Shown: in pieces, positions 7,523 to 13,200 of the stretch
Numbering within the stretch: position 1 is the first letter of the stretch
How the letters are laid out: every line of letters begins with the position of its first letter
NCBI GenBank assembly: GCA_003511125.1
Contig: DOJV01000035.1
Span: 1-23,013, forward strand
Length of the DNA: 23,013 nt
Reading direction: 5' to 3'
Source: Candidatus Uhrbacteria bacterium
GTDB lineage: Bacteria; Patescibacteriota; Patescibacteriia; UBA9934; GWF2-40-263
Program-made: the position numbers and the translations under genes
The notes under the pieces: model-generated
What the model was told of the DNA's origin: nothing
The model's database searches: none
Seen by the model: the letters and a program-made list of their open reading frames with translations, nothing else

Positions 7523-8776
7523 TTAAATAAATTTAATGTCTTTTATTTCTTCGGGTAAATACACCTGCTCGCTGGAATTGACCTCGGGTGTGTATAAATA
7601 ATCTTTGCCGTAATCCAGTTCTTTCATGAGCTTGGTCGGAGCGTTCCGTAAATGAATTGGCACCGACGGATTGGGGCCAGCTTGGATTAACTCGGCCACC
7701 CTACCATAAGCCTTATAAAGTTCAATAGACTTAGGTGCCCGGGCCAAATAAACCACGACCTGAGCTAAGTTTACATTACATTCCGGCAAACCAATAGTGT
7801 GCGCGGCCTGATAAGCGGCGTTGGCTTGAAGCAGAGCCAGAGGATCGGCCAGGCCAATGTCTTCGGAAGCAAAACGGACAAGACGCCGAGCAACATAAAG
7901 TGGATCTTCGCCAGCCTCGAGCATGCGAGCCAGCCAGTAGATGGCGGCGTTAGCATCGCCGCCGCGCATGGATTTGTGGAGCGCCGAAATAATATTGTAA
8001 TGTTCGTCGCCGGCGCGGTCGTAAAGCAAGTTTGATTTTTGAAAAGCTTGCTTAATCTCTGCTCCGGATAATTCTAGCACATTTTTATCAATCGTTGTTG
8101 TGGAAAAATCCGCAGCCACCTCGAGAGCATTCAAAGCCGTGCGAGCATCGCCGTCAGAAAGACCGGCTAACAACGATTCGGCTTCTGGTGACAAGACAAT
8201 TTTTCGCTCACCCAAACCGAATTCTTTATCAGAAATCGCCCGACGAATTATTTCTAAAATATTTTCCGCCGACAATTTTTCCAAAACAAAAACCCGCGAG
8301 CGCGAAAGCAAAGCCGAGTTAACCTCAAACGAAGGATTCTCGGTGGTCGCGCCGATTAGAGTAATCGTTCCGTTTTCCACGGCCGGCAAAAAAGCGTCTT
8401 GCTGAGCTTTATTAAAACGATGAATCTCGTCGATAAAAACAATCGTCCGTTTTTTGAAAAACTTAATTTGCTCGCCAGCCTCTTTAATCGCGGCCCGAAC
8501 ATCGACAACAGAAGACGAAGTGGCCGAGAGCGGCACAAAACGCGATTTAGTTTCGTTGGCAATAATCCGCGCCAACGTGGTCTTCCCTGTCCCCGGCGGC
8601 CCCCAAAAAATCATCGAAGGCAGTTTGTCCTGAACAATCAATTTTCTAAGTAAACAATTCTCGCCCAAAATTTTCTCTTGCCCAAAAAACTCCGAAAGTG
8701 ACTTCGGCCGCATACGCTCAGCAAGCGGAGCGTGGTTCAATCGTTCGTGTTCGAGTTGAGTTGAGAAGAGATCCAT
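7523..8776 (-). CDS. rarA: Replication-associated recombination protein A (RarA/MgsA), AAA+ ATPase
   Basis: 417 residues from the ATG at 8774-8776. The frame is open to 9001, but the extra N-terminus is encoded by a palindromic repeat and is unlike the family, so I start at the MDLF residues, the normal beginning of RarA. RarA is a clamp-loader-like ATPase that acts at stalled replication forks in the cytoplasm. Motifs: Walker A GPPGTGKT (59-66), Walker B VFIDEIHR (113-120), the family-specific FNKAQQDAFLPAVENG (121-136), and sensor 1 IGATTENPSFEVN (141-153). The C-terminal half contains the tetramerisation-type region with a GGDANAAIYWLARMLEAGEDP stretch split around a conserved Arg. Length is close to the family norm. 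No clear ribosome site is visible. Confidence 0.95.
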   Translation of the reverse strand: MDLFSTQLEHERLNHAPLAERMRPKSLSEFFGQEKILGENCLLRKLIVQDKLPSMIFWGPPGTGKTTLARIIANETKSRFVPLSATSSSVVDVRAAIKEAGEQIKFFKKRTIVFIDEIHRFNKAQQDAFLPAVENGTITLIGATTENPSFEVNSALLSRSRVFVLEKLSAENILEIIRRAISDKEFGLGERKIVLSPEAESLLAGLSDGDARTALNALEVAADFSTTTIDKNVLELSGAEIKQAFQKSNLLYDRAGDEHYNIISALHKSMRGGDANAAIYWLARMLEAGEDPLYVARRLVRFASEDIGLADPLALLQANAAYQAAHTIGLPECNVNLAQVVVYLARAPKSIELYKAYGRVAELIQAGPNPSVPIHLRNAPTKLMKELDYGKDYLYTPEVNSSEQVYLPEEIKDIKFI

Positions 8777-8824
8777 AATATTAAAAGAAAGTTTAACCGC
8801 CCCGCCCTCCCTCTCTCTACCATC

Positions 8825-8913
8825 GTCCCGAAGCCTCTGCCATGCCCGACATAGCTCGCCACGAGCGACGGTGGGAGGGATCCCGTTGGGGACAGCAGAG
8901 GCTTCGGGATGAC
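8825..8913. repeat. Palindromic repeat upstream of rarA ('CCCGAAGCCTCTGC' type)
   Basis: Arms GTCCCGAAGCCTCTGC (8825-8840) and GCAGAGGCTTCGGGATGAC (8895-8913) are complementary over about 16 bp. Inside is a second perfect hairpin, GCTCG-CCA-CGAGC, near 8854-8866. It is a different family from the one at 7404. It lies in the 336-bp gap between the divergent genes rarA and 9113; the rest of this gap holds the promoter and leader of the plus-strand gene and a pyrimidine-rich stretch at about 8951-8985. Confidence 0.8.
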
Positions 8914-8985
8914 AGTGGTTAGGAAACTTAAAAAAAACAGCTACTTTATTTCTCCCTCCACCCATTAAACCACTCCCCCCTCCCC

Positions 8986-9014
8986 TTGACAACCAGGCCA
9001 AATTTTGCTAACCT
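8986..9014 (+). promoter_or_regulatory. Promoter of the GC-rich gene at 9113
   Basis: TTGACA (8986-8991), 17-base spacer, TAACCT (9009-9014). The -35 is perfect and the -10 matches 3 of 6. Predicted transcription start is near 9021, giving a leader of about 92 nt that contains the repeated hairpin element. Confidence 0.6.
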
Positions 9015-9037
9015 TCCAGGCCCCTTAGACGCCGGAA

Positions 9038-9092
9038 AACCAACCGTCACCCGCGGCGCTTTGCCGAGGATTGATGGTTTGGAGAAGGCCTT
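9038..9092 (+). promoter_or_regulatory. Repeated structured leader element, copy 1
   Basis: 55 nt that recur upstream of the gene at 10251 with one substitution and a 2-nt length difference. It can fold as an outer stem CCAACC / GGTTTGG (one bulge) and an inner stem CGGC / GCCG, whose loop is GCTTT here and GCTCTTT in copy 2, so the length change falls in the loop. The element ends about 20 nt before the ATG, which has its own GGAG ribosome site. It is probably an untranslated regulatory RNA element, or a leader carried along with a duplicated gene unit. Confidence 0.6.
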
Positions 9093-9112
9093 TTTTCCCG
9101 AAGGAGAAAAAA

Positions 9113-9883
9113 ATGTCCGAGAACACCACCGGGTTCCCCTGCCCCAACACGCAAAATCCGATCCTCGTCGGGCGGATCGAGAAACAACGAGAAGGTTGGT
9201 GGAATCTGAACGTTTGTTCAGTTTCCTTCTCTCCAAGCAACAGACTCTTCGTCGAGGTTAAGAACTTCATCGACTCCTGGCTGGCCAGCGGCGAGCAGGA
9301 GCTCGCGGTCCAGACGCCGCCGGCGCAAGCGGAGATCAACGCGGTGTTCTTGTTCTGTTGGGAAGTCTTCATGGTCGGACGAGACATCATCGCCCAGCCC
9401 AAGTGGAGCTACAACGAGGGTAGCCCCCACGAGGCTGCCAAGACCATCGGGACCCTCTCCGAGGAGACCGAGTTCTTCGCAGATGAAGATCTCTTCGCCT
9501 CCATCGCAACCAGCCTCTGGGCCTACTCGAACGATGGACCGGCAAATATCTTCCCCATCCGCGGCTTCCGTAGCGAGGTCGCGGAGTGGAGGCGCAACCT
9601 CCTCTCCGTCCTCCAGAAGTTGGAGGCCAAGGCCGAGACCGCCCGTAAGGCTGTCGATCTCGATCGCCTCCGTTCCCTGAAAGAGAGCGGGTGGATGGAA
9701 TTCACCTTCATCTCCTCCCACTACGAACGCGACGGTGAATATCTTTATGACTACACAAGTAAGTTCCTCCTCCGGCCAGGTCTGGACGTGACCCGGTGGG
9801 AGGGGAGACACGAAGCGTCCGACGAGTTCTCCGAATGGCTCGCCGGCCTCGTGGTGGGTGTGGACTACGTCGCAGTCAACTAG
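9113..9883 (+). CDS. GC-rich stand-alone gene, unknown soluble protein
   Basis: 256 residues. The start is the ATG at 9113, which has AAGGAG six bases upstream; the in-frame ATG at 9071 lies inside the repeated leader and is rejected. There is no signal peptide or membrane helix, so the product is probably cytoplasmic. Visible features are Trp-rich patches (GWWNLNV near 27-33), a charged helical stretch near 155-195 (SEVAEWRRNLLSVLQKLEAK onward) that may form a coiled coil, and an acidic C-terminal third. I recognise no catalytic motif or family. Its GC content (38/60 counted at 9541-9600) is well above the AT-richer neighbours. It is single-gene, with its own promoter and leader, and divergent from rarA. 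Confidence 0.7.
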   Translation: MSENTTGFPCPNTQNPILVGRIEKQREGWWNLNVCSVSFSPSNRLFVEVKNFIDSWLASGEQELAVQTPPAQAEINAVFLFCWEVFMVGRDIIAQPKWSYNEGSPHEAAKTIGTLSEETEFFADEDLFASIATSLWAYSNDGPANIFPIRGFRSEVAEWRRNLLSVLQKLEAKAETARKAVDLDRLRSLKESGWMEFTFISSHYERDGEYLYDYTSKFLLRPGLDVTRWEGRHEASDEFSEWLAGLVVGVDYVAVN

Positions 9884-9902
9884 TCTTCACCGGTTTTCTT
9901 TC

Positions 9903-10043
9903 TCACTTTCTTTCCGCAAAAAAGCAAAGTGACACCGCGGGCGCTAATGACCCGAAGCGCCAGGCGACAACCAACATGGGTCAAAAGGAAAAGCTGTCTC
10001 TCCTTTGTTTCGCCGAAGCTCACCATGAGCGAAGGCAAACAAA
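9903..10043. repeat. Compound palindromic region between the 9113 and 10251 genes
   Basis: Two hairpins. The first has outer arms TCACTTT (9903-9909) and AAAGTGA (9926-9932) with an inner CTTT/AAAG stem. The second has arms TTTGTTTCGCCGAAGCTCA (10004-10022) and TGAGCGAAGGCAAACAAA (10026-10043), nearly complementary around a 3-nt loop. The 367-bp gap 9884-10250 holds this element, a possible promoter and the second leader copy. Small open frames crossing it on either strand lack ribosome sites and follow the palindromes, so I call no gene. The first hairpin lies just after the stop of the 9113 gene and may end its transcript. Confidence 0.6.
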
Positions 10044-10096
10044 AGTAGACAGCAAAACTTCGGCGAGTTTCACTCACTCGCCGCTCATCCTAGTTT

Positions 10097-10125
10097 TTGA
10101 CACTTCTCTTCAACCCTCTTCGGAT
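10097..10125 (+). promoter_or_regulatory. Possible promoter of the gene at 10251
   Basis: TTGACA (10097-10102), 17-base spacer, TCGGAT (10120-10125). The -35 is perfect but the -10 is poor (3 of 6). I list it because its spacing matches the promoters of the other GC-rich stand-alone genes and because it precedes the second copy of the shared leader. Confidence 0.35.
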
Positions 10126-10163
10126 GGAGAGGTAGAAGTCGAAGATTGAGATGAGGCTCGATG

Positions 10164-10220
10164 AACCAACCTTCACCCGCGGCGCTCTTTGCCGAGGATT
10201 GATGGTTTGGAGAAGGCCTT
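10164..10220 (+). promoter_or_regulatory. Repeated structured leader element, copy 2
   Basis: 57 nt matching 9038-9092 except one base (T for G after AACCAACC) and two extra bases in the inner hairpin loop. Both predicted stems are intact. The ATG of the following gene is 30 nt downstream. The 2-nt difference would shift any reading frame crossing it, which argues that the conservation is at the RNA or DNA level and not for a peptide. Confidence 0.6.
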
Positions 10221-10250
10221 GTTTTGGAAAACACTGTTAGGAGAGGCAAG

Positions 10251-10553
10251 ATGCGCCGTTCCACCACCAAAAACAAACCCCACGACTTCCACTTCAGTCG
10301 AGCCGAGGATGTGGCCACCCCACCAACCACAAGCCCTAGGCGGCCGACCATGCACGATCTGCGCCGCCCTAGCAATGAGGAAACCGAGGACATCCTCGGT
10401 CAAACCAAGGGTGTGGCCACCCCAGCCACAAGCCCTAGGCGGCCGACCGTGCGCGAACTGCGCCACCCTAGCAATGAGGAGACCGAGGACATTCTCCGGA
10501 AACTCGTTGGTGGCTCCGGCCGATACTTGGTCTGGGCATATCCCAGCAAGTAG
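10251..10553 (+). CDS. Small basic/acidic protein with two ~30-residue internal repeats, unknown
   Basis: 100 residues from the ATG at 10251, which has AGGAG seven bases upstream. Two internal repeats, about residues 21-49 and 55-82, share the pattern VATP..TSPRRPT...LR.PSNEETEDIL. Each pairs a Pro/Arg-rich half with an acidic NEETEDIL end. The same duplication is clear in the DNA (from 10311 and from 10413, about 100 bp each, one 3-nt length difference). The C-terminus is GGSGRYLVWAYPSK. There is no signal peptide or membrane helix. No family is recognised; the repeats could be peptide-binding or DNA/RNA-binding modules. An overlapping frame 10189-10590 starts inside the leader without a ribosome site and is rejected. 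Confidence 0.6.
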   Translation: MRRSTTKNKPHDFHFSRAEDVATPPTTSPRRPTMHDLRRPSNEETEDILGQTKGVATPATSPRRPTVRELRHPSNEETEDILRKLVGGSGRYLVWAYPSK

Positions 10554-10577
10554 GCTTAGAAAACTTCGTTACGCCCT

Positions 10578-10610
10578 GCGCCCCTTTTGATTGGTGTGGG
10601 GTGTTTTTTT
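10578..10610 (+). terminator. Rho-independent terminator of the 10251 gene
   Basis: A 7-bp stem GCGCCCC (10578-10584) with GGGGTGT (10598-10604), including two G-U pairs, a 13-nt loop, and seven T from 10604. The 3' arm and T run read GGGGTGTTTT, as in the terminators after 11894 and 15249. Confidence 0.7.
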
Positions 10611-10631
10611 GTCTAATTTAAGCCACAAGCC

Positions 10632-10660
10632 TTGACAAAAGGCCTTTTTTGTGGTACATT
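10632..10660 (+). promoter_or_regulatory. Strong sigma70-type promoter of the gene at 10785
   Basis: TTGACA (10632-10637), 17-base spacer, TACATT (10655-10660). The -35 matches all six consensus positions and the -10 four of six, with ideal spacing. Predicted start near 10667, giving a leader of about 118 nt. Confidence 0.75.
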
Positions 10661-10675
10661 ATTCCGTTGTCTCGA

Positions 10676-10779
10676 GCCGGAATCTGCCGGCAAAGAGCGA
10701 CCTCGTGCGGTCGGGGACGCAGTTTCGCGTCCTGACCTTTGACAATCCAGCCAGCCGGGCGCAAGCTCGGCAAGTGAGG
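10676..10779 (+). promoter_or_regulatory. Structured 5' leader with four consecutive hairpins
   Basis: Within about 100 nt: GCCGG-AATCTG-CCGGC (10676-10691), CGACC-TCGTGC-GGTCG (10698-10713), GGACGC-AGTTTC-GCGTCC (10715-10732), and GCCGGGC-GCAA-GCTCGGC (10754-10771; one G-U pair, GNRA-type tetraloop). All arms are otherwise perfectly complementary. The last hairpin ends 4 nt before the GAGG ribosome site (10776-10779), so it could affect translation initiation. No known riboswitch class is recognised. Confidence 0.6.
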
Positions 10780-10784
10780 CCACG

Positions 10785-11894
10785 ATGTCCAATTCCACCC
10801 CCGCTTCCGCCCCCATCACCAAGGCGGTAATGATGCTCCAGGGCCCGCCGATGGACAAGGTTGTCGCGCTGGCGCTCGTGTGCAAGCACGAGCTCGGCAT
10901 CGACCCGTCCGACCCCAAGGCCCTGAAGGCGCTCTACATCGTCTTCGAGCACACCCACCCCGACATGAAGGGGCATGTGCTCGACATCGATGTCACCGAG
11001 CGCTACCACGGCCTGGCCGGCTCGGCCACCGAGATGGTGGCCCGGCGCCTCGGCCTGCTCGAACTCCCCGGCATTGAGACCGTCCTCCGGGACGTGAACT
11101 CCAACAACAACGGGGACCAGGGGCGCAAGCTCCGCGGTGGCTGGCTGAAGGGGCTCAACTGGAGCTTCGTCAAGTTGGTACGGGAGGCTTACACCTTCCC
11201 CCACGACGAGTCCAGCCACACGGCCGATGCCACCTGGCGCGCCTCGGTCATCCGCGAATTCCTCCCGGTCTGTGCCGCGTACCTCGAGTACATGGCCAAG
11301 CCGCTGGAGCTCAGCGAGGCGACCTTCCAGGCCAAGCGCGCCGAATTCGGCCGGTTCTTCCCCGAGTTGAAGGACTGCCCAACCCACCTCCTGACCCTCT
11401 CGGGCCAGGCCTGGTATCGTTTCGCCCAGGGCGAGACGATCGAATCGATCCACGACTTCGTCGAGAAGTGGATGGAGTGGTTCGACCGGGCCTTCGGAGT
11501 GGACGCCGGTGTCCTCTCCGACCTTCAGAACGGCCGGATCTGGGCCCAGCGGTTCCGCTTCGGCTCGAACATGAAGGGCGTGATCGTCATGGCCGATGAC
11601 CCGCGCATCGCCAGGATCATCTTTCGGCACTGGAAGCCGGAGATGGTGGTAGTCCGTAACGACACGGGCAACCTGGCCATCCTGCCGACCATGGCCCGCC
11701 AGCTGCGGCCCCAGATGCTCGCCCTCCACGAGGCGCTGAGCACCAGCGAGCCCGAGTGCTGGTACCGCGAGGACCGTGTGGAGAGCGGCGACAACCCACG
11801 ACTCCTGAACGGCTCCCCCGCGGTAGCCATGCCGCCCAGCCAGATCGGCAAGCAGGACCTGATCGCCATGATCAGGAACGCCTTCGGCCGATAG
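10785..11894 (+). CDS. GC-rich protein resembling the DHH/MYG1-like neighbour but lacking the DHH motif
   Basis: 369 residues from the ATG at 10785, with GAGG five bases upstream. It is very GC-rich (42/60 at 11041-11100). By eye its order of motifs follows that of the next gene (12072): an early D-x-(3)-A segment (PPMDKVVALA near 21-30), a strand LDIDV (66-70), then ERYHG (72-76) where the neighbour has FDHHN, a helix ending ARRLG, a middle helical domain, GVIVMADDP, VVVRNDTGN, then CWYRED, LLNGSP and a final IGKQDLIAMI helix. In the DHH superfamily the Asp-His-His residues bind catalytic metal, so their absence suggests a non-catalytic or altered protein. The relationship is inferred from pattern and should be tested. 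There is no membrane segment. It is a single-gene unit with its own promoter, leader and terminator. Confidence 0.65.
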   Translation: MSNSTPASAPITKAVMMLQGPPMDKVVALALVCKHELGIDPSDPKALKALYIVFEHTHPDMKGHVLDIDVTERYHGLAGSATEMVARRLGLLELPGIETVLRDVNSNNNGDQGRKLRGGWLKGLNWSFVKLVREAYTFPHDESSHTADATWRASVIREFLPVCAAYLEYMAKPLELSEATFQAKRAEFGRFFPELKDCPTHLLTLSGQAWYRFAQGETIESIHDFVEKWMEWFDRAFGVDAGVLSDLQNGRIWAQRFRFGSNMKGVIVMADDPRIARIIFRHWKPEMVVVRNDTGNLAILPTMARQLRPQMLALHEALSTSEPECWYREDRVESGDNPRLLNGSPAVAMPPSQIGKQDLIAMIRNAFGR

Positions 11895-11930
11895 GCCACA
11901 ACTTCATCACCCCCCCCTTCTCCCTCTTGG

Positions 11931-11970
11931 AACACCTCCATTCCTGAGAAGTTGGGGGTGTTTTATTTTT
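11931..11970 (+). terminator. Rho-independent terminator of the 10785 gene
   Basis: A 9-bp stem AACACCTCC (11931-11939) with GGGGGTGTT (11954-11962), one T-G pair, a 14-nt loop, then TTATTTTT. Strong candidate. Confidence 0.85.
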
Positions 11971-12071
11971 AAACAATTTCCAACCTTCGTTTAACATTAG
12001 AAATTAGAAATTTCATCATTTAACACTCCCTCTTCCCCCAACTCCAAAAAAAAGTTATCATTAAGACACCT

Positions 12072-13097
12072 ATGTCTGATCAACAAAAAATTACCAATAT
12101 CGTCATCATGCCACGAATTCAAGCCGACACTGCAGCTGCGATTTATTTGCTGCGAGCTTTTGGAGAAAAAAGCTTGCCTGGCGTTAGCTCGGCTCCGGTT
12201 TTATTTTGGACCAATGTTCCCGAAGGCCAGGATCCTAAAGAACTAGAAAAACAAGGTTATCTTTTAATCGACCTTGGTGGAATTTTTGATCACCACAATG
12301 TCAATAAAGAACTCGGCCAGGTTGCCGAATGTGTTTCGACTTTAATTGCCAAACACCTGGGCATCGACAGCAATCCAGCCCTAAAAAAACTTTTAACCTG
12401 GGCCAGACGCGACGACCTTGAAGGCAAAGGCACAATCAGCAGTGACGCCCTGGATCGAGCCTTCGGACTTTCCGGCATTATTATGAACCTAAACCGCCGT
12501 TTCCCAGACGAGCCACAAAAAACTTTAGACATCTTAATGTTCGTCTTCGATGCCCATGTTCGCGAAGAATGGCGACGCAATGTCGAACTTCCGGAACTTT
12601 GGGAAAAACTTTTGTCTTCGGGCCAAGCCGAAGTCTTCCAACTCAACCAAGGCTCGGCCGATTTAAACAGCACAATTATCGAAACCGACGACACTAACCT
12701 CCCTGGCTTTTTACGCGCCGCCAAAAGCATGGATTTTATGATCCAGCGCCGCCTGAGTGGCCACACCAATTTTCTAACCAAGCAAATTCGCAGTCTAGAC
12801 CTTGGCCCGCTCGCCGAAGCCATTCGCCGAGCCGAAGCCGCCAAAAAAGGTTTGGAACTAAAACAGTCCAGCCAAGAACTTCAAGCTTCTGGCCGAATCG
12901 AAGAGGTACCGAATTGGTATTACGACACCGCCGCCAACACCTTGCAAAACGGCGGAGTTAATCCACAAAACATCGAACCGACATTATTGTCAAAAGAAGA
13001 AATCTTGGATCTGGCCAAAAAAAATATTCCTTTGGGAATAATTGGTAGGTTGAAGAGGGTTAAGGAGCGGGATAAAGAGGCACGAGATGCGGAATAA
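12072..13097 (+). CDS. DHH-superfamily / MYG1-like phosphoesterase-type protein
   Basis: 341 residues. The N-terminal part has features of DHH/MYG1-like phosphoesterases: PRIQADTAAAIYLL (14-27), with an Asp where related proteins carry a metal ligand, then LLIDLGGIFDHHN (64-76), where D73-H74-H75 is the family metal-binding signature, and TWARRDDLEGKG (about 108-119) further on. Towards the C-terminus are IIETDD, MIQRRLSGHTNF, a WYYDT patch, and LSKEEILDLAKKNI. Members of the superfamily hydrolyse phosphodiesters in small nucleotides or nucleic-acid ends using Mn2+; the substrate here is unknown. Codon use is AT-rich, unlike the similar gene just upstream. There is no Shine-Dalgarno site; TATCAT (12056-12061) lies 10 nt before the ATG, so the transcript may be leaderless. 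The gene converges on the kinase-like gene at 13201. Confidence 0.75.
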   Translation: MSDQQKITNIVIMPRIQADTAAAIYLLRAFGEKSLPGVSSAPVLFWTNVPEGQDPKELEKQGYLLIDLGGIFDHHNVNKELGQVAECVSTLIAKHLGIDSNPALKKLLTWARRDDLEGKGTISSDALDRAFGLSGIIMNLNRRFPDEPQKTLDILMFVFDAHVREEWRRNVELPELWEKLLSSGQAEVFQLNQGSADLNSTIIETDDTNLPGFLRAAKSMDFMIQRRLSGHTNFLTKQIRSLDLGPLAEAIRRAEAAKKGLELKQSSQELQASGRIEEVPNWYYDTAANTLQNGGVNPQNIEPTLLSKEEILDLAKKNIPLGIIGRLKRVKERDKEARDAE

Positions 13098-13106
13098 TTA
13101 ATTTTT

Positions 13107-13137
13107 AAAAACGGATCAAATTTGATCTGTTTTTTTT
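13107..13137 (+). terminator. Terminator after the DHH-like gene
   Basis: The palindrome ACGGATCAAA/TTTGATCTGT (13111-13130) has one G-U pair and is extended by AAAA and a run of eight T. It probably works in the plus direction, and the flanking A/T runs might let it act on both strands. Confidence 0.8.
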
Positions 13138-13160
13138 GAATTCGAAATTGACGGGGTGAT

Positions 13161-13199
13161 GTATACGATTTGGGCGAATGCCATTCGCCCCTACGATAC
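13161..13199. repeat. Palindromic repeat 'GGGCGAATGCCATTCGCCC'
   Basis: Perfect arms GGGCGAATG (13172-13180) and CATTCGCCC (13182-13190) around one base, with partly complementary flanks (GTATACGA and TACGATAC). It is the familiar intergenic repeat with a 'CATTCGCCCCTACG' end that occurs in many bacterial genomes. It lies between two converging genes and may also help end minus-strand transcription from 14139. Confidence 0.8.
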
Positions 13200-13200
13200 G

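Noticed and set aside
8777..9001. N-terminal extension of rarA
   Set aside because: The extra 75 codons run through a palindromic repeat and past the -35 box of the opposite gene; RarA proteins normally begin near the MDLF residues.
9218..9811. 197-codon open frame antisense to the 9113 gene
   Set aside because: Same reason: mirror frame of a GC-rich gene, without its own expression signals.
9796..10149. Plus-strand frame overlapping the end of the 9113 gene and the palindromic region
   Set aside because: No ribosome site, and most of its codons come from the hairpins; the minus-strand frame at 9880-10077 is rejected for the same reason.
10189..10590. 133-codon plus-strand frame overlapping the 10251 gene
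   Set aside because: It starts inside the repeated leader with no ribosome site and runs into the terminator stem; the 100-codon frame has AGGAG at the right distance and clear protein repeats.
10659..11729. 356-codon open frame antisense to the 10785 gene
   Set aside because: Long antisense frames are expected opposite GC-rich genes. It would end inside the promoter and leader, lacks a ribosome site, and its composition is rich in Gly, Glu, Val and Asp as expected for a mirror frame.
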